From CBDHFQ01 sp965262565 (GTDB lineage Bacteria > Bacteroidota > Bacteroidia > J057): a DNA stretch of 64,000 bases. Where the stretch lies: assembly GCA_965262565.1 (NCBI GenBank), contig CBDHFQ010000041.1, positions 62,001 through 126,000 of the forward strand. The letters are read 5' to 3'. The position numbers were made by a program, and so were the translations under genes. This document shows positions 1-8,443 of the stretch, in pieces (position 1 is the first letter of the stretch; the number at the start of each line of letters is the position of its first letter). Below the pieces are notes generated by a model, which made no database searches, had not been told where the DNA came from, and saw only the letters and a program-made list of their open reading frames with translations.

Positions 1-1
1 C

Positions 2-400
2 AATACGAGCTTTAACCGAAACAGTCCTAACGATGGAACACGTTCCCCTGTCATTAGCAAAATGATGGGTAAGATGGAACTTATGCAATGTAATACTTAC
101 GAAGAGGATAAAAATAAGACTTTTCTTGAGTTGGAAGACGAGCTGAATGAAGACAGTAAATTTCTTATTCGTGCTTTTCCTAATCCGTTTTCTCAGACAT
201 TCACGATCGATTTGAGTGGGTTGAAAGCGTCTGTTAATGTAATGTTGTTCAATATCCAGGGACAACTGATTTGGCAGAAAAACTTAAGTCCAGATATTCA
301 TGTGATTGGTACGGACTTGGATCAGCTCAGTCCTGGATTTTATTTCCTGAAAGCTGATGTTGCTCAGGGACAGCAAATAATTAAAATACAGAAAAACTAG
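2..400 (+). CDS. C-terminal part of a secreted protein with T9SS type A sorting domain (5' end outside window)
   Basis: The reading frame is open from the left edge of the window, so only the last 132 residues of a larger gene are visible. The final ~75 residues have the layout of the Por secretion system (type A) C-terminal sorting domain: an AFPNPF motif, a strand with FTIDLSG, a central VMLFNIQGQLIW segment and the closing LSPGFYFLKAD...QQIIKIQKN. In Bacteroidota this domain directs export across the outer membrane by the type IX secretion system and is usually cleaved at the cell surface. The catalytic or binding part lies upstream, so the function cannot be given. A terminator hairpin follows 28 bases after the stop. 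The internal ATG at 62 is unlikely to be a real start. Confidence 0.85.
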   Translation, partial: NTSFNRNSPNDGTRSPVISKMMGKMELMQCNTYEEDKNKTFLELEDELNEDSKFLIRAFPNPFSQTFTIDLSGLKASVNVMLFNIQGQLIWQKNLSPDIHVIGTDLDQLSPGFYFLKADVAQGQQIIKIQKN

Positions 401-427
401 CGGCTAAGTTTTTAGCTGTAAAGTATA

Positions 428-460
428 AAAGCCATTCCGTATGATCAGGAATGGCTTTTT
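428..460. terminator. Bidirectional intrinsic terminator between the T9SS gene and eno
   Basis: An 11-bp perfect stem (AAAGCCATTCC / GGAATGGCTTT, 9-base loop) is followed by a T run on the plus strand and by TTTTATA on the minus strand. It sits between two converging genes and can serve both. Confidence 0.85.
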
Positions 461-505
461 ATGTTTATCTATTCTATACTTTTAATGAAGCTTCAAGGAT
501 AAAAT

Positions 506-1792
506 TTATTTATATGGAAAGCTTAATCCTCCATAAATAGCAGCTTCTTCTAAATCCTCTTCTATCCTTAGCAATTGATTGTATTTGGCGATCCTATCAC
601 TACGAGAAGCGGAACCTGTTTTAATTTGTCCAGAATTAACCGCTACGGCAATATCAGCTATAGTAGTATCTTCAGTTTCTCCACTCCTGTGGGAAATGAT
701 ACTGGTGTATTGATTTCTGGTAGCCATTTGAACTGCATTTAGGGTTTCTGTCAAAGAACCTATTTGATTAACTTTTACTAAAATGGAGTTACCCACATGT
801 TCTTTGATTCCTCTTTCAAGAAATTTTACATTGGTTACAAACAGATCGTCTCCTACTAGTTGAACCTGATTTCCCAGTTCTTTAGTCAACAATTTCCATC
901 CATCCCAATCGTTCTCGTCTAATCCATCTTCAATAGAAACGATCGGATATTTTGAACACCATTCTTTCCAATATCCTACCATTTCTTCAGAAGAAAGCTC
1001 ATCTCCTGTTGAGTATTTAAAAATGTATTTTCCTTTATCTTTGTCGTAAAATTCTGAGCTGGCAGCATCTATCGCCAGGAACATATCTTCACCAGGACGA
1101 TAACCAGCTTTTTCTATAGCCTCTAGTACTACTTTTACTGCTGCCTCATTTGATTCCAGGTTAGGAGCAAAACCACCCTCATCTCCTACGTTGGTACTCA
1201 ATTTAGAGTCTTTTAATACCTTTTTAAGGGTGTGAAATACTTCTGCTCCCATTCTCAAAGCTTCTTTAAAAGTATCTGCTTTTACGGGAACAATCATAAA
1301 TTCTTGAATGTCAATTGAGTTATCTGCGTGGCTTCCTCCGTTCAAGATATTCATTAAAGGAACAGGTAAGGTACAGGCATTAGTTCCACCCAGATACCGA
1401 TAAAGAGGAAGCGCTACTGAGTCTGCAGCTGCTTTGGCGGTAGCCAGAGATACACCAAGGATGGCATTGGCCCCAAGCTTACTCTTATTTTCTGTTCCAT
1501 CGAGTTCCAGGAGCTTCTTATCGATTGCAATTTGTTCTGTCAGTAAGTAGCCTTCTAATTCAGGGGCAATGATTTCATTAACATTCCTAACTGCGTCTTG
1601 TACTCCCTTACCACCATAGCGCTTAGCGTCTTTATCCCTTAATTCTATAGCCTCATTCATACCAGTACTGGCACCGGAAGGGACTGCCGCACGGCCTAAA
1701 TGGCCTTCAGAAGACAAAATTTCTACCTCAATGGTAGGGTTTCCTCTTGAATCAAGAATTTCTCGAGCTAAAATAGATTCGATGTAGGTCAT
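506..1792 (-). CDS. eno: Enolase (phosphopyruvate hydratase)
   Basis: Enolase interconverts 2-phosphoglycerate and phosphoenolpyruvate in cytoplasmic glycolysis. The 428-residue length is normal for bacterial enolase. The N-terminus (AREILDSRGNPTIEVE) and the AAVPSGASTG loop are canonical. So are the LPVPLMNILNGGSHADN segment, the metal-ligand regions (AIDAASSEF, SIEDGLDENDW, VGDDLFVTN), the catalytic lysine region LVKVNQIGSLTET and the closing SHRSGETEDTTIAD signature. It stands alone, converging on the T9SS gene and divergent from the nitrilase gene. No frameshift or missing residue is seen. Confidence 0.98.
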   Translation of the reverse strand: MTYIESILAREILDSRGNPTIEVEILSSEGHLGRAAVPSGASTGMNEAIELRDKDAKRYGGKGVQDAVRNVNEIIAPELEGYLLTEQIAIDKKLLELDGTENKSKLGANAILGVSLATAKAAADSVALPLYRYLGGTNACTLPVPLMNILNGGSHADNSIDIQEFMIVPVKADTFKEALRMGAEVFHTLKKVLKDSKLSTNVGDEGGFAPNLESNEAAVKVVLEAIEKAGYRPGEDMFLAIDAASSEFYDKDKGKYIFKYSTGDELSSEEMVGYWKEWCSKYPIVSIEDGLDENDWDGWKLLTKELGNQVQLVGDDLFVTNVKFLERGIKEHVGNSILVKVNQIGSLTETLNAVQMATRNQYTSIISHRSGETEDTTIADIAVAVNSGQIKTGSASRSDRIAKYNQLLRIEEDLEEAAIYGGLSFPYK

Positions 1793-1992
1793 GGATTGAG
1801 TAATTGATTTGGTGAGAGGGCGAAATTAATAATATTCTATTTCATTCATAGAAATGTCAGAATTTTCTGTCTTTGCTTGCTCATCTTTAATGAATTCTTA
1901 AAGAAACATTTGTTTTTTGGATACCTGGATAGTAAGCTTACATTTTGGAAGCAACTAAAATTTTGCAAAAGTTACCATCAGCATCCCTAAAA

Positions 1993-2793
1993 ATGAGTCC
2001 ACTTCGAATAGCAGGATTACAGCCGAATCTTACTTGGGAAAATCCTAACGAAAATTTCCAACATCTGGAATTACTGCTAAACAGCTACCTGGAAGAAGCT
2101 GTAGATATGATCATTCTGCCTGAAATGTTTAGTACCGGATTTAGCATGGATGCGGATCATTTCGCTGAGGATATGGAAGGGGAAGGTATTGATTGGATGA
2201 TGAGCATTTCTCGAAAATTCAACTCTTTAGTTGTTGGAAGTTTGATCATTGAAGAAAATAGTGAGTTCTTTAATCGCTTGATTGTCGTAAAGCAGGATGA
2301 AATAATTGCGGAATACGATAAGAGGCATTTATTTAGAATGGCCAATGAAGATAAATTCTATTCTCAGGGAACTCAGCCCACACGCATTGAATATTTAGGA
2401 TGGAAAATATCTTTTATGATCTGTTACGACCTTAGGTTTCCCGTCTGGAGTAGAAATCGCCATTACAAGGAAGGAGATTTTAGTTATGACTTATTAATCT
2501 ATGTGGCGAATTGGCCTAGTCCCAGAATAAATCATTGGGACATTTTATTAAAAGCCAGAGCGATAGAAAATCAGGCATATGTTATTGGAATTAATAGAGT
2601 AGGAAAAGAGCCTAGCGGGAAAGAGTACAATGGGCATTCAGCCATCATTGATCCCAGAGGTAACATTCTAAGTTGTGCAGAAGAAGGAAAAGAGCAACTC
2701 ATTAAAGCTACTTTAGACCATGCTTCCTTAATCGACTACAGAGAATCATTTCCTATATGGATGGATGCAGATCAGTTTGATCTATATGTCTGA
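1993..2793 (+). CDS. Nitrilase-superfamily amidohydrolase, omega-amidase (YafV-like)
   Basis: This is a carbon-nitrogen hydrolase with the Glu-Lys-Cys triad visible: E44 in IILPEMFSTGF, K110 in YDKRHLF and C144 in FMICYDLRFPVWSR. The LRFPVWSR context and the ~266-residue length match omega-amidase / YafV proteins, which hydrolyse alpha-ketoglutaramate or alpha-ketosuccinamate. This is family knowledge; the substrate here is inferred. The ATG at 1993 is preferred because it gives the typical MSPLRIAGLQ start of the first strand. The frame is open from a TTG at 1945, but the extra 16 residues do not fit the family. The last 12 bases overlap the end of the converging minus-strand gene. Confidence 0.88.
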   Translation: MSPLRIAGLQPNLTWENPNENFQHLELLLNSYLEEAVDMIILPEMFSTGFSMDADHFAEDMEGEGIDWMMSISRKFNSLVVGSLIIEENSEFFNRLIVVKQDEIIAEYDKRHLFRMANEDKFYSQGTQPTRIEYLGWKISFMICYDLRFPVWSRNRHYKEGDFSYDLLIYVANWPSPRINHWDILLKARAIENQAYVIGINRVGKEPSGKEYNGHSAIIDPRGNILSCAEEGKEQLIKATLDHASLIDYRESFPIWMDADQFDLYV

Positions 2794-3399
2794 GAGGAAA
2801 ACATGATTTTGCCAGTATTGCCAGAAAGCTAATCCTTCCTGAAGTATCAACTTATATTCTGCTAAAGGGATGAATCTGCTAATTTTAATGAATTTCCGCT
2901 GATGAAATGCTTTCTTCAAGACATCCGTAGAAATATCTTGGGCAGATATATATTGATCTTGGTTATAGAACCATTGCCAGGGATCTTCTTGCAGGCATAC
3001 CGTCAACTCACCTGGAGCAGAACTCAATGCGATGTTAATTTCCTCCTGGTAATCCTCTTTCCATTCATCAGATATAATAAAGTGAAATGAAATGGTATGC
3101 CCCCACAATATGAGGTACCTAAACAGGCAGATCCCTCTTTTGGTGAATGAACGAGGATAATCCAGTACTCGATAAGAATAAGTATGATAATTTTCTCCTC
3201 TGGATATTTTCCCATTTTCTCTGACGATCATTGAAGGAAGCCTCGATAGATTACCTGATATCTCATGATTTATGGCACTATGGAGTTGGGAAAGCATGAG
3301 TTCCAACTTCTTATTTATCTCAAACTTTAGAGGTAAAAAATCCCGATTTTGTAATAAATCGAGTTCTTCCTGGTTAAAACTGACTGCTTGTTCTTTCAT
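2782..3399 (-). CDS. Hypothetical protein (about 205 aa), family not recognised
   Basis: The product is soluble, with no signal peptide or membrane segment, and is rich in aromatic residues (WQWFYNQDQY, FWQYWQNHVF). It is compact with few low-complexity stretches. The ATG at 3399 is chosen over a GTG two codons upstream. I do not recognise a motif that would give a function. The gene ends inside the last codons of the converging nitrilase gene (12-base overlap). It lies 25 bases downstream of the DUF1569-like gene on the same strand, so the two may be co-transcribed. Even codon use and sensible amino-acid composition support it as a real gene. Confidence 0.7.
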   Translation of the reverse strand: MKEQAVSFNQEELDLLQNRDFLPLKFEINKKLELMLSQLHSAINHEISGNLSRLPSMIVRENGKISRGENYHTYSYRVLDYPRSFTKRGICLFRYLILWGHTISFHFIISDEWKEDYQEEINIALSSAPGELTVCLQEDPWQWFYNQDQYISAQDISTDVLKKAFHQRKFIKISRFIPLAEYKLILQEGLAFWQYWQNHVFLSDI

Positions 3400-3424
3400 T
3401 AACACACACTTTCAGAAACCATGA

Positions 3425-3919
3425 TCAGGATTCATCTATTAATCCAAATTGTTTAAAATGATGGATAAAATGTTTATAGTGAAATCTTTCCCAGGCCTCC
3501 TTGTTTAACATGCCGTAAACTGGATGTATAAAAGTAGCCTCAGGATTAGCTTCATAAAATTCGTAAAAAGCGTTAATATTTTTAATGAGAACAGCTTTAG
3601 CTTCTTCTAAAGATGGAAATCTTAAATTGGGTAATTCCCCTTGCTTGAGATGAGGGGCATTAGCAAATTTAATGAAAGGCCTGTCATCCCAGAGAAATTG
3701 TCGGTAACGTTCTAGTTTTTCTTCTGGAGTAATTATGGGAAGGTTTGCCTCCTTTCTGGATATATAGACGACTCCTGAAAGGTGTTCTATCATGTGCTGA
3801 GGTTTCATCAATCCCCATTTGGTAGGAGTATTAGTATCTAGTTCACTTATGAGTGTTGGAACTTCTTCTCTAAGAAAATTTCTAACTTGTTTTTGGGTTA
3901 CCTTGGATGTTATATTCAT
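3425..3919 (-). CDS. DUF1569 / DinB-superfamily-like protein
   Basis: The 164-residue product has the DUF1569 pattern: KWGLMKPQHMIEHL near the start and HPVYGMLNKEAWERFHYKHFIHHFKQFGL at the end. The conserved histidines of these two segments form the metal-site framework of DinB-like four-helix proteins. Members are common in Bacteroidota, and no reaction is firmly established for this branch. I placed the start at the ATG at 3919 (MNITSKVTQ). The open frame continues upstream to 4096, but that stretch is not family-like and overlaps the GreA-like gene. The gene probably follows the GreA-like gene on one transcript. Confidence 0.75.
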   Translation of the reverse strand: MNITSKVTQKQVRNFLREEVPTLISELDTNTPTKWGLMKPQHMIEHLSGVVYISRKEANLPIITPEEKLERYRQFLWDDRPFIKFANAPHLKQGELPNLRFPSLEEAKAVLIKNINAFYEFYEANPEATFIHPVYGMLNKEAWERFHYKHFIHHFKQFGLIDES

Positions 3920-4052
3920 AAGTAATTGAATAATAAGTAGATGAAAAAATACTTGAATCCTGTTTTTAGGGGTTCCAATAGTTGCACTGCAATGGATTAA
4001 GAACATATCTATATTCCTGGAGGGCAGAATTCCTGGTTCTAATATCCAGATA

Positions 4053-4502
4053 TCAGTAAATATTGGATATATGATAAGTTTTTTGCTGAAAGTCAAACGA
4101 ATCCCCTTTCTGTTTTCCTTCCATCGCCTGATAAATAGGGGCTTCCAAAGAAATACCTACATATTTTACCCCATCTATAGATAAATCCGAATGAGGAACC
4201 GATACGAAGAAGTTTAACATATTAGTTTCTACAATCGCTCCTAACTCTACTTTTTGGGCTGCCTTTTCGGGAAGTAAATTTTTTAACACCCTCAACTCTT
4301 TTTCTACTCGAATATACTGTTGGTTTTCCCTTTCAATTTGGCCTGCAGCTTCATCATGGACGGATTGTTCCTGAAGGTCAATGGTATCTTGTTGATCCTG
4401 GATAGATGATACAAGATCTTCCTGGTCTTGTTTAAGTTCGGAAAGGAGATTTTCGAAGTAGCCAATAGCCTGTTGGAGTAATGCCTCTTTAATCTTTGAC
4501 AT
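4053..4502 (-). CDS. GreA/GreB-like transcription elongation factor, short Bacteroidota form
   Basis: This 149-residue protein has two parts. The N-terminal ~80 residues are predicted long helices (LLSELKQDQEDLVSSIQDQ...), like the coiled-coil finger of Gre factors. The C-terminal ~65 residues run from VELGAIVETN to APIYQAMEGKQKGDSFDF, matching the GreA C-terminal domain, where the family has SPLGKALLGKKVGD. Gre factors enter the secondary channel of RNA polymerase and stimulate cleavage of backtracked RNA. I did not confirm the acidic tip residues, so it may be a Gre-like modulator and not a cleavage factor. The start is the ATG at 4502. Its upstream neighbour on the same strand is engB. Confidence 0.72.
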   Translation of the reverse strand: MSKIKEALLQQAIGYFENLLSELKQDQEDLVSSIQDQQDTIDLQEQSVHDEAAGQIERENQQYIRVEKELRVLKNLLPEKAAQKVELGAIVETNMLNFFVSVPHSDLSIDGVKYVGISLEAPIYQAMEGKQKGDSFDFQQKTYHISNIY

Positions 4503-4620
4503 ATATGTGTGGTTAAATTATTAATCTAACATACATCTTTATATACTGACGAAAGAACTTTTTTCGATTGAAACTAAAAATTATTGTGAAGAATGAGGTA
4601 TTTCATAGAATTCTATAGAG

Positions 4621-5226
4621 TTATCGTTGGTAAAACAAAGGGTTAGTTTCCGAAATCCAGTTAAGAACCTCCTCTTTACCTAAGGATTTTATGGAAGAAG
4701 TAAAGATAAATTCTGGTAACTCTTCCCAGCTTTGCAAAAGGGTAAGTTCGTATTGTTCTATCTGTTTTTGGAGTGCTTTTTCTTTTAGTTTATCGATTTT
4801 AGTAAATACGATAACGAAAGGTATTTGCTTAATTCCAAGGTATTCCATGAATTCCAGGTCAGACGTTTGGGGGTTGTGCCTGCTATCTACCAGAACAAAT
4901 AGGTTCATAAGATTGGAACGGTATTCTACGTAATTCTGAATCATCCTGGTAAATTCAGACCGTTGCTTTTTGGAAGTTCTCGCATATCCATATCCCGGAA
5001 GGTCTGCTAGATACCATTCTTCATTGATGAGATAGTGATTAATCGTTTGGGTTTTTCCAGGTGTACCACTGGTATGGGCCAGATTCTTTCTGCCACATAA
5101 CATATTGATGAGAGAAGATTTACCCACATTAGACCTCCCCACAAATCCGTATTCAGGAAGATCAGAAGCTGGCATCTTAGCTAGTTCAGTGTTACTAATA
5201 ATAAATTCGGCCTTTTTAATATTCAT
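4621..5226 (-). CDS. engB: Ribosome biogenesis GTP-binding protein EngB/YsxC
   Basis: This small GTPase is required for large ribosomal subunit assembly. The G motifs are plain: G1 GRSNVGKSSL, a G2 threonine in the TSGTPGKTQTINHY segment, G3 DLPGYGYA, G4 FTKIDK and G5 FTSSIK. The 201-residue length is normal. The ATG at 5226 (MNIKKAEFIIS) is chosen because the family begins here and GAGGAAAG lies just upstream. A frame open to 5331 adds a non-conserved hydrophobic stretch that would overlap menG. The gene diverges from menG/ubiE, and the EngB-MenG-PorT neighbourhood is common in this phylum. Confidence 0.95.
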   Translation of the reverse strand: MNIKKAEFIISNTELAKMPASDLPEYGFVGRSNVGKSSLINMLCGRKNLAHTSGTPGKTQTINHYLINEEWYLADLPGYGYARTSKKQRSEFTRMIQNYVEYRSNLMNLFVLVDSRHNPQTSDLEFMEYLGIKQIPFVIVFTKIDKLKEKALQKQIEQYELTLLQSWEELPEFIFTSSIKSLGKEEVLNWISETNPLFYQR

Positions 5227-5320
5227 TTCTTTCCTCACTTTCTCACAAATTCGACGATAAATAGAAACCAAAAGGAAATTATTAAGTTCTAGAACAAATA
5301 TCGTAATTCTGAATAAATAC

Positions 5321-6046
5321 ATGAAGTCCATTACACCATACGGGAAGAAAGATGTTTCTAAACAAGATCAGGTAGAGGATATGTTTAACCAGATTGCTCC
5401 AAAATATGATCTGCTAAACCATTCTCTTACATTAGGATTGGACATATGGTGGAGGAATATTGCTATTAAGAAACTAAAGAAGTATCATCCTGATATCATT
5501 GTAGATATGGCTACTGGTACTGGAGATTTTGCCCTGGCGGCCGTAAAGCTACGACCTGAAAAAATTATTGGAATAGATTTGGCGGAAGAAATGTTGGTAC
5601 AGGGAAGAGCTAAGATTAAGCAAAAATCCTTAGAGCATCTCATTGACATGAAAAAAGGAAATTCTGAACACATTGATTTGCCTGATGATTCGGTAGATGC
5701 TATTACTGTAGGATTTGGCGTTAGGAATTTTGAGCATCTGGAAATAGGATTAAGCGAGTTAAAACGAATTCTTAAAACGGGAGGAGCAATGGTTATATTA
5801 GAACCTTCTTATCCTACCTTTTTTCCAATTAAGCAACTTTTTTATTTTCATTTCAATGTTCTAACTCCTTTAATCGGTAAATTAATTTCAGGAGATGCTA
5901 AAGCATATTCATATTTACCTAATTCTGTAAAAGCATTTCCGAATGGCAAAGAATTTGTAGAAATTTGCCGTAGGGTCGGATTTAATAAGGCTGTATATTA
6001 TCCATTAACCTTTGGAATCTGTTCTCTCTATTTATTGGAAAAATAA
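5321..6046 (+). CDS. ubiE: Demethylmenaquinone methyltransferase (MenG/UbiE)
   Basis: This enzyme transfers a methyl group from S-adenosylmethionine to demethylmenaquinone, the last step of menaquinone synthesis. The 241-residue sequence shows the UbiE signature MFNQIAPKYDLLNHSLTLGLDIWWR, the SAM site VDMATGTGDFALAA with acidic residue in IIGIDLAEEML, and the closing GFNKAVYYPLTFGICSLYLLEK. With mqnA and mqnE within 5 kb, it most likely acts in menaquinone and not ubiquinone synthesis. It is followed by porT on the same strand. Confidence 0.96.
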   Translation: MKSITPYGKKDVSKQDQVEDMFNQIAPKYDLLNHSLTLGLDIWWRNIAIKKLKKYHPDIIVDMATGTGDFALAAVKLRPEKIIGIDLAEEMLVQGRAKIKQKSLEHLIDMKKGNSEHIDLPDDSVDAITVGFGVRNFEHLEIGLSELKRILKTGGAMVILEPSYPTFFPIKQLFYFHFNVLTPLIGKLISGDAKAYSYLPNSVKAFPNGKEFVEICRRVGFNKAVYYPLTFGICSLYLLEK

Positions 6047-6179
6047 AGAAATTGACTTATACGCATTTTTACTCAGATTTTATCGATTATTAACTTGTGT
6101 TGTATTCCTGTGGGAAACAACATTTCCCCCCTTAGCTTAATTGTTCATATTGCAGAGAGATATGATAAGGGGTATTTCA

Positions 6180-6926
6180 ATGTCTAAGAATGTGCTAATG
6201 AGTCATAAGAAGATAATTTTTTTTCTTATTCCACTATTGATACTTACACATACCGAAGTGTTGGGACAGAGGTATAGAAAAAATCACCCATTCGATTTAA
6301 AGCGATTTAATTTAGGCTTTTTGATGGGGGCTACTTACAATAGATATAATGTAAAAGAGCAGATAAATGTGGCAAGTGGAAGAGTGGATGATCCCCGTAT
6401 CCTTAGACAGATAGAACTACATCCTCAATTAGGATTAAACCTGGGAATGATAACTAATCTAAACCTGAGGAGAAATCTTGCGATTCGCTTTATACCGGCT
6501 ATTTCCCTGGAGCAACGCAATTTTGATTATAGGTTTGAAGGCAGTACTGAAAGGCTTCCTGCTATTGAACAAAGAAAAATAGAGGCTTCATATTTAAATC
6601 TTCCCATTTTATTTCAATACAAGTCAGTTTACAGCGGATCTTACCGTTTATACTTATTGGCAGGACCGCAATTGGGAATTAACTTAGCCAGTAATAAAAA
6701 AGTGAACGATGATCCAAGGCTATTGAAGATTGAATCTCAGGATATTTCCATTGTTTTAGGAGTGGGCTTTAATATTTATGGGGACAGAATAAAACTATCA
6801 CCTGAAATAAGATATTCTGCAGGCATACGAAACTTATATGTTTCAGATCCCGACCGAACCTCTCATGCCGGAGCTATAGGGAAATTATTTAGTCAAGTAT
6901 TATCCTTAAATGTAAATTTTGAGTAA
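6180..6926 (+). CDS. porT: PorT-family outer-membrane barrel protein, likely T9SS component PorT
   Basis: PorT is an outer-membrane barrel protein needed for type IX secretion. The sequence has an N-terminal signal peptide (hydrophobic IIFFLIPLLILTHTEVLG, cleavage near Q). About 220 residues of alternating strands follow, with LGFLMGATYNRYNVKEQ, LHPQLGLNLGMITNLNL, the YLNLPILFQYKS strand typical of the PorT/OMP_b-brl_2 fold, and a final VLSLNVNFE ending on an aromatic-acidic pair. Its place directly after ubiE matches the known porT neighbourhood in Bacteroidota, so I favour true PorT over a generic barrel. I use the ATG at 6180; starts at 6162 or 6198 are possible, and a TTG at 6141 is unlikely. 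Confidence 0.82.
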   Translation: MSKNVLMSHKKIIFFLIPLLILTHTEVLGQRYRKNHPFDLKRFNLGFLMGATYNRYNVKEQINVASGRVDDPRILRQIELHPQLGLNLGMITNLNLRRNLAIRFIPAISLEQRNFDYRFEGSTERLPAIEQRKIEASYLNLPILFQYKSVYSGSYRLYLLAGPQLGINLASNKKVNDDPRLLKIESQDISIVLGVGFNIYGDRIKLSPEIRYSAGIRNLYVSDPDRTSHAGAIGKLFSQVLSLNVNFE

Positions 6927-6949
6927 GTCCAAGAACTTCCTCTAAGGCG

Positions 6950-6980
6950 ATAAAAAATATAAGCTGCCCAAGAGGGCAGC
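6950..6980 (-). terminator. Intrinsic terminator after the LysM/BON gene
   Basis: The stem GCTGCCC / GGGCAGC with an AAGA loop (6963-6980) is followed on the minus strand by TTATATTTTTT. There is no T run on the plus side, so it serves the minus-strand gene ending at 7014. Confidence 0.8.
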
Positions 6981-7013
6981 CCTGATAGGATTGGTTAGTA
7001 TTTATCCGTAAAA

Positions 7014-7469
7014 TTATTGTTGAGGTATGCGAAGCACCTGGCCTGGATAAATGAGATTTGGATCTTTTAACATAGGTTTGTTCGCTTCGAAAATATTGTT
7101 GTATTTCATAGCATCTCCATACATTTCCTTAGCAATTTTAGAGAGAGAATCTCCACCTTTAACAGTGTAGAATACAGGAGCGGGAGCTTCTTCTACAACT
7201 TCCTTTACATCAATCCTATCATCGACGGTAGCAATACCTTCAATATTACCAACTGCTACGATCAATTTTTCTTTGTCTGCCTGAGAACCGGCCATACCAG
7301 TTAGCGTGGCTTTATCTCCTTCGATTTGAACATCTAGATCAGTAATATCAAGATTGAACTGACTTACGAAAGAAATCACCTGTTCACGCATTTCGTCAGC
7401 TGATGGCGCATCATCTTTGGATCCGAAGATTTTCTCTCCAGCGTTTTTGATAAAATCAAATAGTCCCAT
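7014..7469 (-). CDS. BON + LysM domain protein (YgaU/Kbp-like)
   Basis: This 151-residue soluble protein has two domains. A BON domain lies at about 30-95 (LDVQIEGDKATLTGMAGSQADKEK...VDDRIDV). A C-terminal LysM domain lies at about 103-151 (FYTVKGGDSLSKIAKEMYG...NPLIYPGQVLRIPQ-like ending). The order and length match E. coli YgaU/Kbp, a cytoplasmic potassium-binding protein. No signal peptide is seen, which fits an internal role and not cell-wall binding. The start is the ATG at 7469 (MGLFDFIKNAGEKIFG), which is the family start; the frame open to 7502 adds 11 unrelated residues. A Bacteroidota-type promoter lies upstream at 7543-7571 and a terminator follows. Confidence 0.88.
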   Translation of the reverse strand: MGLFDFIKNAGEKIFGSKDDAPSADEMREQVISFVSQFNLDITDLDVQIEGDKATLTGMAGSQADKEKLIVAVGNIEGIATVDDRIDVKEVVEEAPAPVFYTVKGGDSLSKIAKEMYGDAMKYNNIFEANKPMLKDPNLIYPGQVLRIPQQ

Positions 7470-7542
7470 AATATTAAGTGTAGTTTGGGTGAAATGAAAC
7501 AAATGAGAATAATCTGTAAAAGAGTTTTCCCGTTTAACGCTG

Positions 7543-7571
7543 CAAATATAAAATCTTAAACCTTTTTCAAA
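7543..7571 (-). promoter_or_regulatory. Predicted sigma-A promoter of the LysM/BON gene
   Basis: On the minus strand a TTTG box (7568-7571) and a TATATTTG box (7543-7550) are separated by 17 bases, close to the Bacteroidota consensus TTTG ... TAnnTTTG. The predicted start of transcription is near 7537, giving a leader of about 65 bases. Confidence 0.5.
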
Positions 7572-7639
7572 AATTCTCTATACCTACAAACGAAAAATAA
7601 TATCAAAATTAATAAATAACGACAGCATGAAGGGTTTCT

Positions 7640-8413
7640 TCAGGAGAGTATAGGTTGATTTTTTAAAGAATTCAACGCTTTTAAATATAGTTCTAGAGAA
7701 ATATGCCTTCTTTCGGTAAAGTGAAAGTCTATAGAATCATTCAAGTATCTTTTAGCTTCTTCTATACCAAAACCAAAATGTTCGGCCCACTTTTCTGCAC
7801 TCTTGACTTTATTTTTAACTCCGTGGAAGAGAGCTTCTGAAAATTCGGACAATAACCCTCCTGAAATATGGTCTGGATAGTAGGCCCAAACAGCAAACAC
7901 AAAGGGAAGACCAGTCCAATTATACCAGGCTTCCGAAAGGTCATAAGCATAATTGAAGCGATAGTGTTCTTTTAATGCAAGATCTCCTATAACGACTCCT
8001 CCGACATTGGAAGAAATATGTTCGATATGGGCATTCGCAGGTTGTATAAAGGAAACGGGAACCTTCCAATAGTACTTACAAAGTATTTGTGCCAAGCCGT
8101 TACTCGTTCTTGAATGAGGGTCCAGCCAAACAGTATCCAGATTTTCCAAAGGTTGCTGAGAGAATATAAAAACTGAATTTACAGGTCCTTTAGATCCAAT
8201 GCAATAATTGGGTAATATGTGAATATTAGAAAAGTCGGGTAAGGAACCTACAGGAATTAAGGCCATTTGAGCCTTTTCTTCTAATAATATCCTCGAACAT
8301 TCAGAAGGAGGAAAAAAGTTTAGATTAAAGATAGCTGGATGAATTAACTGAGTTATCCCGTCTGTAAAAGGACAAGTATTTATGTATGAAACTAGCGCTA
8401 TGTTATATGCCAT
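7640..8413 (-). CDS. mqnA: Chorismate dehydratase MqnA (futalosine menaquinone pathway)
   Basis: MqnA dehydrates chorismate to 3-enolpyruvylbenzoate, the first step of the futalosine route to menaquinone. The 257-residue protein has the periplasmic-binding-protein fold of the family without a signal peptide. Visible marks are the opening VSYINTCPF, the KGPVNSVFIFS segment, the substrate loop SRTSNGLAQIL, VVIGDLAL and the WYNWTGLPFVFAVWA motif of MqnA/MqnD-type proteins. It lies 30 bases downstream of the histidine phosphatase gene and close to mqnE on the same strand, which supports one menaquinone operon with mqnE upstream. Confidence 0.92.
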   Translation of the reverse strand: MAYNIALVSYINTCPFTDGITQLIHPAIFNLNFFPPSECSRILLEEKAQMALIPVGSLPDFSNIHILPNYCIGSKGPVNSVFIFSQQPLENLDTVWLDPHSRTSNGLAQILCKYYWKVPVSFIQPANAHIEHISSNVGGVVIGDLALKEHYRFNYAYDLSEAWYNWTGLPFVFAVWAYYPDHISGGLLSEFSEALFHGVKNKVKSAEKWAEHFGFGIEEAKRYLNDSIDFHFTERRHISLELYLKALNSLKNQPILS

Positions 8414-8443
8414 AAATGAATGAGTCTTTTATAAACGTGTCAA

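Noticed and set aside
3920..4096. Upstream extension of the DUF1569-like frame
   Set aside because: It would overlap the GreA-like gene by 44 bases and adds a hydrophobic lead unlike the family; the ATG at 3919 fits.
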